DNA of 64,000 nucleotides, taken from Bradyrhizobium sp. WSM1417. Its GTDB lineage: Bacteria; Pseudomonadota; Alphaproteobacteria; Rhizobiales; Xanthobacteraceae. The notes under the pieces are model-generated. The model was not told where the DNA came from. It saw only the letters and a list, made by a program, of their open reading frames with translations, and did no database searches. Shown piece by piece: positions 36,761-46,759 of the stretch. The stretch is from positions 660,501 through 724,500 of the forward strand of contig NZ_KI911783.1 of NCBI RefSeq assembly GCF_000515415.1. Reading direction: 5' to 3'. Every line of letters starts with the position of its first letter. The stretch's first letter is position 1. The translations under genes were made by a program, and so were the position numbers.

Positions 36761-38283
36761 GTCGTCCGTGAACAAGGCTCTAAGCGATTGAGCAGGAGTC
36801 AGTTTTCCGGTTGCGGCGGCATTTGAGATTGCAGGGATTGGGGGCTTGAGGCCGCCAAACCTTGCAATTCTCGTTTGTGGATTCCCATTCGTTGCGGACC
36901 ATGATTCTGTGGTGCATCGGAGGGGCCGGATGCGACCAAAGAAGCACAGGACGACGGGATTGAACGATCTGTTCCGCGCCAGGCTGGACCAGATCATCAA
37001 CATGAAGCACGAGCTGGTTCAGCTCGCCGGCAGGGTCGATTGGGATTGGATCGACGGCGAGGTCGCGCCGCTCTACAGCGAGAACGGCCGGCCCGGGATC
37101 GAGACCCGGTTCATGATCGGGCTGTTGTTGCTCAAGCACACTTACGGGCTGTCCGATGAGGGCGTTTGCGAGCGCTGGGTTCACGACCCGTATTTCCAGT
37201 TCTTCACCGGGGAAGAGTTCTTTCAGCACGCCTTCCCGCACGAACGCTCGGACCTGAGCCATTGGCGCAAGCGGCTCGGCGACAAGTTGGATCTGCTGCT
37301 GGCGGAGAGCCTGCGGGTGGCGCACGAGGCCGGCGCGCTACGCGGCCAGGACCTCAAGCGCGTCACCGTCGACACCACCGTGCAGCCGAAGGCCATCACC
37401 TTTCCGACCGATGCCAAGCTGCTGCACGCGGCGATCAAGGGGCTCAACCGCCTGGCGAGGAGGCACGGGGTCAGGCTGCGTCAGTCCTATGTTCGCATTG
37501 CCAGGACCGCGGCAATGATGGCGGGGCGCTACGCTCATGCCCAGCAATTCAAGCGGCATCAGCGGCAGTTGCGCATTCTGCGCAGCCGGCTCGGCCGGAT
37601 CATTCGAGACATCCGCCGCAAGATCGAAGGTCAGCCGTGCTCGAGAACGCCTTCGCCCTCCCGCTCGGCAGGGCCTCGCAAATCCGCTCGCAGCAGCAGC
37701 GCCAGCGCGGCTGGAAGCTCTATTCCTTCCATGCCCCGGAGGTGGAATGCATCGGCAAGGGCAAGGCCGCCGCGCCTTACGAGTTCGGCGTGAAGGCCTC
37801 CATCGTCACCAACAACCGCCGGGCTCCCGGTGGCCTGTTCGTGCTGCACGCCAGGTCGCTGCCCGATAATCCCTACGACGGTCATACCCTGCGGGACGTC
37901 ATTGACCGCACCGAGGCGCTCACCGGCTGCCCGATCGAACGGGCCTATGTCGACAAGGGATATCGCGGCCACAACACGCAAAATCCCCGTCGCGTCTTCA
38001 TTTCGGGCCAGAAGCGCGGCGTCTTCGGCGCCATCAAGCGCGAGCTGCGCCGCCGCTCCGCCATCGAGCCCATCATCGGACACCTGAAAGCGGAAGGTCA
38101 CCTTGGCCGCTGCTACCTCAAGGGCCGCGCCGGCGACGCCGCCAACGTCGTGCTCTCAGCAACCGGCCACAACTTCCGCCGTATCCTCGCCTGGCTCAGA
38201 GAACTTTTGTGCCTGTTCCTGATCCAGCTCTCGCGCACGTCCACCTGTCCGGCCCCGTTCAATTCGGGTTCTTAACGGACGAC
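36761..38283 (+). mobile_element. IS5-like insertion sequence, 1523 bp
   Basis: Ends GTCGTCCGTGAAC (left) and GTTCTTAACGGACGAC (right) are imperfect inverted repeats whose outer nine bases GTCGTCCGT match. GAATTA at 36,755-36,760 is repeated at 38,284-38,289, giving a candidate 6-bp target duplication. It encloses one transposase gene that is broken by a frameshift. The target appears to be noncoding island DNA. Confidence 0.8.
36930..38275 (+). pseudogene. IS5-family transposase with single frameshift
   Basis: The first part (36,930 to about 37,636) encodes DWDWIDGEVAPLYSENGRPG, RFMIGLLLLKHTYGLSDE and RVTVDTTVQPKAI, with the first DDE aspartate in DTT. The second part continues in the -1 frame with VLENAFALPL, GHTLRDVIDR, AYVDKGYRGH (second acid) and KRELRRRSAIEPIIGHLKAEG (final glutamate). 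Joining the parts needs one extra base near 37,637, where CAGCCGTGCTC probably was CAGCCGGTGCTC. A programmed shift is less likely, since no slippery run is present. GGAGGGGCCGG precedes the ATG at 36,930. Confidence 0.85.
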
Positions 38284-38427
38284 GAATTAATTTTCGCCGC
38301 TAGACGGCACGATCCCCTGATTCTGTACGGCAGAAAATCATCTTAAAAGGAACCGATTTTCGGGTTTGCGATAGCTAGTGCCGCTTGCTCACTAACGCTG
38401 TAAGTCGGAGGAAAAGCCCGACGGGTT

Positions 38428-39405
38428 CTAATTTCCTAGCTCAGCAAAGCCTGAATAATCAGTAAGAAGCGTTTTGCCTGACGCGCCAGCATGGATCTTG
38501 ACCTCAGGCGCATAGCAATTGTGAGGGACTATTCCGTCCACGCCAAATCTCCCCGCAGAATAACAGTTGTCAGTCTGCGAATAATCGCCCTCATCGCCGC
38601 CTTTACCGGGATGACCAGGATTGCCATACTTTCCGATCTGACCTGCGTTGCCGCCATTTAAGGAAGTCACGACTTTCCCAAAATTTTGGAGTTCATCGGT
38701 AGCAACAAACATAAACAATGTTGCGCCATCGCCACCATCACCTCCGTATCCTGGCCATCCCCCCAAGCCAGCATTGCCGCCGCGTCCACCTTGCCCGGGG
38801 CCGCAGGCACAATTTCCAATGCCTAAGACGGTACCACCATCCACGGCGGGTGATCCGCGGTTGCCGTCTGTACCGTCACTTCCATCTCCTCCGTCTCCTC
38901 CATTCCCACCGTCTACACCATCTAAATTGAAGACCGCATCAATGTCGGCACCGTTTGCTCGACGCCACCCGCCGGCGCCGTCCTGAACAAACACTCTCTG
39001 TGCGATTATGACGACCTGAGGGAGAATTGATCCTCGCAGCCCTTGTCGTCCGGGTAGTCCCATCAATCCGTCGTTGCCAGAAACTCCATCACCTGCAGGT
39101 GTTGGAGACGCAGAAGGCGCATTTGCGCCATTAGCGCCATCAAGATTCGGAAGATTGGTTGTGGTGCGTCGTATCTCAAAATGGCCATTCAGATACCAGT
39201 CGTCGGCGTAAACAATCCAAAATGGATTATTAGTATCTTCAAATTCCAGGGCCGCGTTGCCTGTCAGATAAATCTCGTTTGCCTTGATGTATGGACCCTT
39301 GATTGGATAAGTCCCGAACACCCTCAACTGCGGCGTCTTGTTGGCACCGAGAAGAGTTGTCTTCACAAGATCAAATTGAGGCGGAAGAGAGGGAAGAGGA
39401 GCCAT
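38428..39405 (-). CDS. Glycine-rich collagen-like repeat protein
   Basis: A 325-residue protein. Residues 1-90 have short strands (LRVFGTYPIKGPYIKANEIYLTG, then FWIVYADDWYLNG). From about 90 to 295 the protein is rich in G, D and N, with many GxxG steps: GVDGGNGGDGGDGSDGTDG, GRGGNAGLGGWPGYGGDGG and GNPGHPGKGGDEGD. It has four cysteines and no signal peptide. The family is unknown to me; the composition resembles structural or surface proteins. Base composition is lower in GC than the left half of the window, which fits acquired DNA. Confidence 0.65.
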   Translation of the reverse strand: MAPLPSLPPQFDLVKTTLLGANKTPQLRVFGTYPIKGPYIKANEIYLTGNAALEFEDTNNPFWIVYADDWYLNGHFEIRRTTTNLPNLDGANGANAPSASPTPAGDGVSGNDGLMGLPGRQGLRGSILPQVVIIAQRVFVQDGAGGWRRANGADIDAVFNLDGVDGGNGGDGGDGSDGTDGNRGSPAVDGGTVLGIGNCACGPGQGGRGGNAGLGGWPGYGGDGGDGATLFMFVATDELQNFGKVVTSLNGGNAGQIGKYGNPGHPGKGGDEGDYSQTDNCYSAGRFGVDGIVPHNCYAPEVKIHAGASGKTLLTDYSGFAELGN

Positions 39406-39467
39406 GACGCTAATGCCGAAAATATTGCCTAACTAAGAGCGCTAGTCTGGCTGAAGGTGCGTAGGAG

Positions 39468-39878
39468 TCAATCCTCTCCAAGGGAGTCATCCGTCTTTCT
39501 AAGGCCGGCGCTGGCGGGATCCTCGAACGAGGGTCTGCCGATCTTTGCAGTCAGCTGAGCAATCCGCCTGTTGTCCTTCGCCTTGATCGCCTTGCGAAGC
39601 TCTTTCAGGTCCTCATGGTTAAATTCAGTGCTTCGGTTCGCCCCTCTGGGGTGAGAAGCCTCGATCGCTGCCGCCAGCCGCTCGCCCAATCTCCGTTTGG
39701 GAGTCTGCGGCGGACCGAGATCCACATCATCCCAACTGGCCGCCAACCCCTTCTTCGTTAGCCGAGTTCGCGGCTTTGGCGGCAGCGATGGCCGCTTCAG
39801 CTCCTCGAGCGTCTCGATTCCCCGCTCGATCACTCTCTCCGAGAGCATGCCACCGAAGGCTGGCTCTTCGCCAAGCAC
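39468..39878 (-). CDS. Hypothetical protein
   Basis: A 136-residue, strongly charged protein with two helical parts: SERVIERGIETLEELKRP and EDLKELRKAIKAKDNRRIAQLTAKIG. No membrane segment or known motif is visible. The start is not well defined. Island location. Confidence 0.45.
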   Translation of the reverse strand: MLGEEPAFGGMLSERVIERGIETLEELKRPSLPPKPRTRLTKKGLAASWDDVDLGPPQTPKRRLGERLAAAIEASHPRGANRSTEFNHEDLKELRKAIKAKDNRRIAQLTAKIGRPSFEDPASAGLRKTDDSLGED

Positions 39879-39996
39879 CTTATGTGCTGCCAGGCGGAGG
39901 GCTCCTTGGCGTCGCTAGGCTTTAGGCCGCTCCGCGCTACGGGAGCGCGAGTTGCAGCGCGAACGGCGCGAGGCATTGGCTCTCGATGAGGCTTGC

Positions 39997-40698
39997 CTAT
40001 TGAAGAACAATCTTCTGTAGAACCACCGAGGGGCCGCCGGCATTATTCAAAATGGTCCATCGAAAATAGCGATAGGCTCTTGGGCAATTTACGTCGAACA
40101 GTTCTGTGGGGCTCTTTTCAGCCCATTGTTGATTTTTTTGAATGTCTAGCAATGTCCAGGTTTGCCCGTCTTCTGATCCATCCAATGTCCAGTCTTTGGG
40201 TGCCCGATCAAGCCAAGCTCTAGCAGCAGTCATTTTGTAAGCTTTACATTTAAGTGGATTCCCGGTCAGTTCATAACCGACCCAGCCTTGCTGACCAGAT
40301 ATCTCCCATCCGCGAGAGCTGTCGGAAAACAGGTTAGCAGCTTCGTATCCCGCGACACCTTGTGTGCCTGTGATTTTACGTTCCGTTGATGACGCCGACG
40401 CATTTAGGCCTATTTGGTCTTGGCCCGAATCTCGGTCCGATCTACTCGAGATGTTGGGTCGCGATGTAGGCGCGGGTCGCGTGGGCTCCTCCACATTCAG
40501 CAGCCTTGTGTTTATAGTCCGTAGGGACTGATCGAGCTGGGGCACAACCGCGTCGAGTTGGACTATCAGGCTGTTCGTGAAGTCCGTCTGTCTTTGAACT
40601 AGCGCACGGCGCTGGACCTCTGACAAAACTATGCCGATGCAATTTAAAACGACCAAAGAAATCAAAATTGTGCGCGCGCTAAGTTTCATTGTTTTCAT
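39997..40698 (-). CDS. Membrane-anchored discoidin-like (F5/8 type C) domain protein
   Basis: A 233-residue protein. A single N-terminal membrane segment (about residues 10-27, ILISLVVLNCIGIVL) is followed by a helical stretch and a low-complexity linker rich in P, S and R. The C-terminal half (about 100-233) has the pattern of a galactose-binding-like domain: ANLFSDSSRGWE, WVGYELTGNPLKCKAY, RAPKDWTLDGSEDGQTWTLLD and FRWTILNN. Such domains bind sugars or lipids outside the cell. It would face the periplasm, anchored in the inner membrane. Confidence 0.7.
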   Translation of the reverse strand: MKTMKLSARTILISLVVLNCIGIVLSEVQRRALVQRQTDFTNSLIVQLDAVVPQLDQSLRTINTRLLNVEEPTRPAPTSRPNISSRSDRDSGQDQIGLNASASSTERKITGTQGVAGYEAANLFSDSSRGWEISGQQGWVGYELTGNPLKCKAYKMTAARAWLDRAPKDWTLDGSEDGQTWTLLDIQKNQQWAEKSPTELFDVNCPRAYRYFRWTILNNAGGPSVVLQKIVLQ

Positions 40699-41001
40699 TC
40701 GTGTTTGATCTGTCCCGATTTGACAAGTTGATCCGGCTGCATCGAATCCAAAAGTTCGTTCCTCTTGACGGCTGCTCGAAAATCACAGGCGGGTCTTCAC
40801 GCTGGCGGGCTTGTTCTCGCGTACTTTCCGGTTCTCTACAGCACGGGGGCCTGTGTCCGGTTCGTGTGTTCCATTAGCCGGGCGATCTCCGCTCGGCCTG
40901 GCCCCCGGTGATGAGGTGCCGGAGGACGTCTTCGGCATTATCGAGACTGCTTTAAGGTTGTACTATCTCGGTGCTAGATTGGAGCGACCAAAAAAGGGCC
41001 T
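40699..41001. other. Gap without a supported gene
   Basis: About 300 bases between two minus-strand genes. Short open frames are present but none has a ribosome site or recognisable sequence. The left end must hold the promoter of the discoidin-like gene. Confidence 0.4.
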
Positions 41002-41814
41002 TTAAGCTGGAGGCACGGTGCTGTCGGAGTTTGCTATCTGCTGTTGAACTCTGTCGCGTAGACCTGGGTCACTCTCTTCGAGTTGCCTAACGTACTCGCT
41101 CTTTAAGCTCTTGTAGGCGCGACTGAAGTGAGCCAGTCCGTTGATGCCTCCGTTTACTGCCCGGCGCGCTTCGCTCAGTTGGTTATCCCCGAGCGCATCT
41201 AAGATCCTCTGTCGGTTTCGCTTGTCCAATACGTAAGCAACAAGGAGCTTCGCAGCGTTGTCTGGCGTAGCTGCCAGTTCAGGGTTTACCGTCAGACCAG
41301 GTATGCCGGCCTGCGCGCCATAATGGGAATAGTTTTCTTTGCCGGTGAGCTGAACGTAACCCCGGCCGTAGTAAGTCTGTGCATCATAGAGCGATTGATT
41401 CCCGGCCGAGTTTTTGTACTTGTTGAAAGGTACTTTGACAAAATCTCCTGGATTCAAGTACTCGGATTTGAACAATGTCATATTTGCGCTTCCGGGTGAT
41501 GAGGTATTCGACCAATTGGCAGTCTCATCGTTTTTGGGAGAAAACTTGTCGTTCTCCGCACGCACGGTCGCATAAGTATAATGGCGCAGAGATTCAACTT
41601 GATCGTCTGTCAGTTTTGTCCCGTTGCCGGCAAGCCGATTCACCTGTCGATCAAATTCGGCTTCGATAGTTTCGTAGCCACTCTCTACATTCTTCTGAGC
41701 TGAACTAGGAAAAATCGCCTTCACATGATTGACGTTCACGCCGGTGGGTTTGTTGTCATTCCGCAACGACCCAGCTTGACTGAAAGGTGTGGTTAGTTTC
41801 GGCGAACTGGCCAT
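41002..41814 (-). CDS. GH19-type lysozyme/chitinase-like protein
   Basis: A 270-residue protein. The block YYGRGYVQLTGKENYSHYG near residues 148-166 is the hallmark of glycoside hydrolase family 19 (chitinases and phage endolysins). The upstream region, SLRHYTYATVRAENDKFSP, holds a glutamate in the place expected for the catalytic acid. An N-terminal extension of about 45 residues and a C-terminal charged tail are added. There is no signal peptide, as in many endolysins. AAGGAGACC stands before the ATG. The substrate could be peptidoglycan or chitin. Confidence 0.8.
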   Translation of the reverse strand: MASSPKLTTPFSQAGSLRNDNKPTGVNVNHVKAIFPSSAQKNVESGYETIEAEFDRQVNRLAGNGTKLTDDQVESLRHYTYATVRAENDKFSPKNDETANWSNTSSPGSANMTLFKSEYLNPGDFVKVPFNKYKNSAGNQSLYDAQTYYGRGYVQLTGKENYSHYGAQAGIPGLTVNPELAATPDNAAKLLVAYVLDKRNRQRILDALGDNQLSEARRAVNGGINGLAHFSRAYKSLKSEYVRQLEESDPGLRDRVQQQIANSDSTVPPA

Positions 41815-42602
41815 GATTGCGGTCTCCTTCTAGGAAGAACCTCCGTTCGCATAAACATTACATCTACCGCGCGCTAAAGTCACTGGTGCCGGTAACGGTC
41901 CGCGCGCAGCCCTCCGCCAAGTTGCCGAGATGAAGTGAGGTCATCTTCTCACCCTTGCGGCCTCCGGCGCCACAAAGCCGTGCATCGTGATTTATCCGCG
42001 ATGTGCAAGTCTGCCGTTGTGACGCTTCTAGGCGAGCCCTCCGCTGGTAGAACTACGTCGGCCACAAGCAGGCGCAAGATGGCAGCAACCGGGGCGATGA
42101 AGCTTACGTCCCTCGCGCCATCGTAACAGGAGCAAACCCGACACCCGACCGCGATCATCAAAACAGGTGCTCCGCTGGCCGAGGGATGCAGATGCATGTT
42201 TGGAAATGGGGCGGCTGACTGAACAACCAGGTGAGCGAGTGTTCCCACGCTTGAAGCAATGCAGCGGGGGTGAAGCCTGCCAGCGAGCGGGAAATGGCAA
42301 CGCTCGAAGAGATGAAGTCGCTAAACTTCGAGAACAAGTCCCGGCTTGCAGTGAACGTTATGGCGAGCTTTTGCTGTACTCTCGCACCAGAAATCCCGCG
42401 GGGGCGCATTCCGGCTAAGCCGTGCGTGCGGTACCCCTTTTTACGCTTGCCTGCCTGCACCTTTAGCAGCAAATTGATCGGATAGCACAACCAATTGGAC
42501 GAGTTGGCGCCGCAGTAGAAGTTTTCTGCACTGGTTCTTTGGTGAAAATTATTAACCCAAATCACTCGCCAAGAATAGTTGCCGCAGATGAGGGCTTGGT
42601 AG
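41815..42602. other. 788-base gap with no convincing gene
   Basis: Several short open frames overlap on both strands, but none has a good ribosome site, recognised motif or consistent composition. The region may hold decayed DNA and the promoters of the divergent GH19 and propeller genes. Confidence 0.4.
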
Positions 42603-44927
42603 ATGACGACCTATACGTTCAATCCCACGCTTACCACTCAAAACGCAAACTGGAATGATCCAGCTCGCTGGGTTGGTGGCGTCGTCCCGAATAGTCCAGA
42701 TGCCGACGTGGTTTTCCAAACGGTGACCCAACAAGACGGCAGCGTTTATTGGTCGAATGTACACATTCTTAATGGTCAAAGTTATGAGATTGGTTCGCTG
42801 ATTCTTCGAAGCAATTATCTTACTATTGAGGGGGCTCTGACAATCGATCAGAGCGCCACTATTGAAAGCCAAACTGTTCAGCTTAGTGGAGGTTCGCTGA
42901 ACGCGCAGTTGCTGACGAGTTTAGCCCAAAGCCAAATACAAGGGAGCGGCCAGATCAATGTTTCCGGATCCTACACAAATGCCGGCACAGTGGTCGGGAG
43001 CGGTTTGATCCTAAATGCGAACAGTCTCGACAATCATTCAGGGTCACTCATTGCGGCCTCCGGGGACTTGACTGTTCATGTCACATCTGGCGGCAGCTCG
43101 ACGCTGAGCGATGGCTCATATCAAGCTATCGCAAACAGTCATTTGTTTTTGGACTTCGGCAATACTATCAGCAGCAGCAATGCTAACGTAACCCTTGTCA
43201 ATGGCGGCGTCATACTGACGTACGATCCCGTCGCAAACAATTACGTCTCCATTCAATCGAGCCTGCATAGTATCGGAGCACTTGGAGTACTGACGCTTGA
43301 GGGCCCTCAAACGTACAACTGGGACGCGTTGACGATCGATGGCTTATTGCTTCTAGGATCGAACGAGTTCTCTGGTCCCCAATCACAAGGCGGTTTGATA
43401 AAGGCTAATCAACTACACATTCACGCTTCAGGATCCGTGGAAGGACGTGGCGAAATTTCCGGGCCCGTCACGAACGATGGGGTTATTCTTGCGGGCCGCC
43501 TTCACCCGACAAACACGAATTTTCCTGACAACAACGACAGTTTAATCATTGATGGACCAATCACCGGCGCCGGCAGTCTAAATATCGCTCCCGCGTTTAT
43601 CTGGTTTGCAACAGGCGTCCACTACATCGGGTTCACCTTGGAGTTGGCAGGTCCAACTTCGCAGAACGTGGTATTCGGGGATGGGCATGGCACGCTCATT
43701 TTGGATGACTATTCGACATTCTCAGGGACGGTTTTGCCAAAGAATACTGGCGATACAGTCATCGTGAAAGGCGTCTCCCTTAATGCAGTCACCGACTATA
43801 ACTATTCCGGTGATAAAGCCGGTGGCACTCTAACCGTTCACGCTGGGGCTCAGACCGTCTCGTTACACTTACAAGGGTATTTTGATGCTTCGAGCTTTAG
43901 TCTTTCTGCCGGTCCGCAGGATTTATCCATGTCGCCCCCGAGCCTCAAGATCACCAATACGACTCAGCTCGCGCCAGCTCTGCAATTCGACTCCAACGCG
44001 GTTATTGCGGATTTCACCGGGGATGGTTCGGCAGATATACTGCGCATAGACCATGGTGATGCATGGATTTCCAAATCAACGGGAGATGAATTTCAGCAAG
44101 AATACTTCTGGGGAACCGGTCTGACGTCGGCCGATAGACCTCATGACCTCAATGGCGACGGTCGAGCGGACCTTTTTCAGTTTTACAACGGTCGCGCGCT
44201 GGTTGCTCTCTCTACGGGATCAAGTTTCGGACCCTGGAAAGATTGGATAACTGGGGCGACCGCGAGCGATGGGCTAACCGATGTCAACGGAGACGGGAAA
44301 GCAGATCTCATCCAGTTCTATGGTGGTCGTGAGGTGGTCGCACTGTCGACCGGATCCAGCTTCGGTCCATGGAAAGATTGGGCAACGGGCGCGACGGCGG
44401 GCGACAGATTGGTTGATGTAAATGGGGACGGCAGAGCGGATCTTGTGCAATTCTATAGCGGGCGGGAAGTAGTTGCCTTGTCGACGGGATCAACATTCGG
44501 CCCGTGGAATGTGGGGGCAACAGGCGCGACCGCTTCAGACGCTTTTTCTGACGTCAACGGGGATGGTAAGCTTGATCTTGTTCAGCATTACAACGGCCGT
44601 GAGATTATCGCTCTCTCTACGGGCTCGATCTTCGGCCCTTGGAAGGATTGGGCAGTTGGTGCAACCGCTAATGATACCCTTGCCGACGTCAACGGAGACG
44701 GCAAAGCCGACTTAGTTCAATTCTATAACGGCCGCGAAGTTGTAGCCCTTTCGACAGGATCTAGTTTCAGCGCGTGGCAAAATTGGGCAACTGGAGCAAC
44801 TGCAAGCGATAAGCTTGTCGACCTTAATGGTAATGGCAAGGTGGATCTGCTCCAACTCTATCAGGGGCATGCATATGCAGCCCTATCCAATGGAGCAAAC
44901 TTTGAGGATTGGCACCTCTGGGGATAA
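42603..44927 (+). CDS. Large exoprotein: beta-helix-like N-terminus and seven-repeat propeller
   Basis: A 774-residue protein. Residues 1-30 read TFNPTLTTQNANWNDPARWVGG, a start often seen in autotransporter-like passenger proteins. Residues 60-450 are rich in S, N, T and G with short repeated strands (LTIEGALTID, QINVSGSYTNAGTVVGSGLI, GSLNIAPAF), consistent with a right-handed beta-helix. From residue 470 there are six units of exactly 45 residues and a seventh of 35. Each begins with a calcium-loop pattern such as DVNGDGKADL, and most then carry ALSTGSSFGPW. This is the FG-GAP/VCBS propeller type. There is no signal peptide and no autotransporter barrel, so the export route is open. The product is related to that at 54,760 only over the repeats. 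Confidence 0.82.
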   Translation: MTTYTFNPTLTTQNANWNDPARWVGGVVPNSPDADVVFQTVTQQDGSVYWSNVHILNGQSYEIGSLILRSNYLTIEGALTIDQSATIESQTVQLSGGSLNAQLLTSLAQSQIQGSGQINVSGSYTNAGTVVGSGLILNANSLDNHSGSLIAASGDLTVHVTSGGSSTLSDGSYQAIANSHLFLDFGNTISSSNANVTLVNGGVILTYDPVANNYVSIQSSLHSIGALGVLTLEGPQTYNWDALTIDGLLLLGSNEFSGPQSQGGLIKANQLHIHASGSVEGRGEISGPVTNDGVILAGRLHPTNTNFPDNNDSLIIDGPITGAGSLNIAPAFIWFATGVHYIGFTLELAGPTSQNVVFGDGHGTLILDDYSTFSGTVLPKNTGDTVIVKGVSLNAVTDYNYSGDKAGGTLTVHAGAQTVSLHLQGYFDASSFSLSAGPQDLSMSPPSLKITNTTQLAPALQFDSNAVIADFTGDGSADILRIDHGDAWISKSTGDEFQQEYFWGTGLTSADRPHDLNGDGRADLFQFYNGRALVALSTGSSFGPWKDWITGATASDGLTDVNGDGKADLIQFYGGREVVALSTGSSFGPWKDWATGATAGDRLVDVNGDGRADLVQFYSGREVVALSTGSTFGPWNVGATGATASDAFSDVNGDGKLDLVQHYNGREIIALSTGSIFGPWKDWAVGATANDTLADVNGDGKADLVQFYNGREVVALSTGSSFSAWQNWATGATASDKLVDLNGNGKVDLLQLYQGHAYAALSNGANFEDWHLWG
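44010..44924 (+). repeat. Seven tandem 135-bp coding repeats
   Basis: Six in-frame units of 135 bases and a shortened seventh encode the propeller blades of the large exoprotein. Units 2 to 6 are most alike. Unit 1 (DFTGDGSADI) and unit 7 (DLNGNGKVDL) are the most diverged, as expected at the ends of an array. Confidence 0.9.
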
Positions 44928-45504
44928 ACCAACCGCACTGCACATTGCAGCGATCCTGATGAATCTGTTCACGCCTCTCCCGTGTCTCGGAGCCGATGTT
45001 CAGTAAAGCCGCGGCTTTTGTGCCTTTTCGATATTTTGCAAGCCAAGCCCCGTTCGTTTGACACGCTCGCCCTCAGCCGGGCTCGAGACGCCTTTCAACA
45101 TTCCGAAAGTCAGCAATAGAATTAGGACGCGGCTGTTTCGATCATCGTAAGCGCTGTTTCGGTCCCACCTTCCATTGAAGGCGTCGAGTGAGGAATGATC
45201 GATCTCTGATTTGGAGATCGGCTTGTGTCTAAGCTTGACCATATGCTTGAGCCTATGACCTCGGTTCTCGGGTCGAGGTCATCACGGAGATCGGCCGGCG
45301 CGCGGGCAGTTCTCGGCCGACGACAAGGCGCGCTCGTATCCATACGCTAGCGCGTTAGCTGGTGAACAGGCTGCCCTATTCAACACGATCGTGGGCGCTC
45401 GCCAGCCTTACTAGGACGTGTACTTATAAACGTCGGCTTGCCAACGCAAAGCGGAAGTCTCCCACCTTGGGCGTGATCGGCGGCTTGTGACCCAAGGCGG
45501 ACCT
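44928..45504. other. Gap with a possible IS66-type OrfA remnant
   Basis: No intact gene. At about 45,265-45,350 the plus strand reads RVEVITEIGRRA in one frame and then FSADDKAR in another, which resembles the start of IS66-family OrfA proteins (VEVI followed by RRRW or RRF and a DDKARIV-like block). It would be a short frameshifted relic. The rest shows nothing I can name. Confidence 0.35.
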
Positions 45505-45536
45505 ACAAAAAAACCCCGGACGATGCCGGGGCTCTT
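45505..45536 (-). terminator. Rho-independent terminator of the porin-like gene
   Basis: On the minus strand CCCCGGC, loop ATCG, then CCGGGG is followed at once by seven T. It lies 23 bases after the stop codon of the beta-barrel gene. Confidence 0.85.
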
Positions 45537-45558
45537 CGATTGGCGGTCTGTAAACTGT

Positions 45559-46413
45559 TCAATATTTGGCGACGACCGGCCCGCCGAAGCGATAATTCAC
45601 CCGAAACGTCGCCTGATTGACGCTCAACCCCACGTTTAGAGCCGCCGATGTTGTACCTCCAAATTGGTCCGGTATGACAGCATTTACGGACCTCCGGCCG
45701 AAGTCCGCATGCCGGTATTCACCGGCAAGGCTCCATTGGTTGGCAAATGCCCATTCAACTCCCGCACCCAACGTCCAGCCCCACCGCGTGCCGGAGCCGC
45801 TACTGTTGGAGGATAGATTAGGCGTCACGAGCGGGTTGGTCGTGACCGTGGTTGTGAGTCCGCCGAAATCGGCGACTGCGGCGCCACCGGTCCCGTAAAT
45901 AAGGACGCGGTCCACAGCCCATCCGAGTCGGCCGCGAATAGAGGCCATCCAGTTCATACGTCCATAGTCGACTGTCACCGTCTGGGTGAGCGGTCCGTTG
46001 TAGACGCGCGTCTTAGTCTCAGAAAAACGATCGAAGTTCGTGCCCTGACCGTCTGCCTCAATGCCGAGCACAACCTGCTGAATCTGCCAATTGTAGCCTG
46101 CCTGGGCACCGCCTATGAAAGAGTTCTTGTTGCCAGGACCTGCCAACGTGTCTATTTGCCCCGGTATGAGCGTCGGAATGGCAAAAGTGGGCGGCAGAAT
46201 AAAGATTGCGGGGAATACGGGCCCGTTATAGGCATCGGCGCTGCTATGACTCCAGGCACCACCGACGTTGCCGCCAATGTAAAAGCCAGTCCAGCTAAAC
46301 ACCGGTGCTGGTGCTGCCATCGGCGCTTTCACTGCCATATCTGCGGCCAAAGACATGCTGCCGCTCGCGAGCAACATCGCTGAAACCGAGCCAACAAACG
46401 AAATTTGTCCCAT
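45559..46413 (-). CDS. Outer-membrane beta-barrel protein (Omp25/RopB-like)
   Basis: A 284-residue protein. A signal peptide covers about residues 1-25 (ending SLAA before DMAVKAP). The mature start, VFSWTGFYIGGNVGGAWSHS, is the signature of the alphaproteobacterial Omp25/RopB 8-stranded porin-like family. Later strands include QAGYNWQIQQVVLGIEADGQG, RGRLGWAVDRVLIYGTGGAAVADFGG and WGWTLGAGVEWAFANQWSLAGEYRHADFG. The end, FRVNYRFGGPVVAKY, forms the last strand. ATG at 46,413 with GGGGGCGAG upstream. Its own terminator follows. Confidence 0.9.
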   Translation of the reverse strand: MGQISFVGSVSAMLLASGSMSLAADMAVKAPMAAPAPVFSWTGFYIGGNVGGAWSHSSADAYNGPVFPAIFILPPTFAIPTLIPGQIDTLAGPGNKNSFIGGAQAGYNWQIQQVVLGIEADGQGTNFDRFSETKTRVYNGPLTQTVTVDYGRMNWMASIRGRLGWAVDRVLIYGTGGAAVADFGGLTTTVTTNPLVTPNLSSNSSGSGTRWGWTLGAGVEWAFANQWSLAGEYRHADFGRRSVNAVIPDQFGGTTSAALNVGLSVNQATFRVNYRFGGPVVAKY

Positions 46414-46759
46414 CGTACTCGCCCCCAGAATTATTACCAAAGAAAAAGACTACGACTTCGGGTGCCCAGAAGGCTGTAACCGAAAGGCCACACGATGGAA
46501 CTCCTCATGCTTGCTAGACTATCTATCAGCAGCACGCCGGTTAGTGCGGTGCTCAAGCCCGGCCCGTGAAGTAGCAGCGGCCCCTTTTCGTTGCCGTGAT
46601 AAGGATCGAGAAATGGGCTAGGTACGTTGCAGGGGAAACTTCGGCTTACTCGTTGAGGCGGCCTTACTGAACTTTCCCCTGCGCTCGCAACCCATCGCAC
46701 CTGGCTTTCGCCTTTCAATATCGGTGACATCATCCTCGTCGGGATTCAGGGGCAGTTCG

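Noticed and set aside
37600..37660. Programmed -1 frameshift in the transposase
   Set aside because: No slippery heptamer is present at the junction, and a single lost G explains the break.
41815..42602. Short open frames on both strands
   Set aside because: No ribosome sites, motifs or coding-like composition.
44010..44924. CRISPR-like or satellite DNA
   Set aside because: The repeats are in-frame coding units of 135 bp without spacers.
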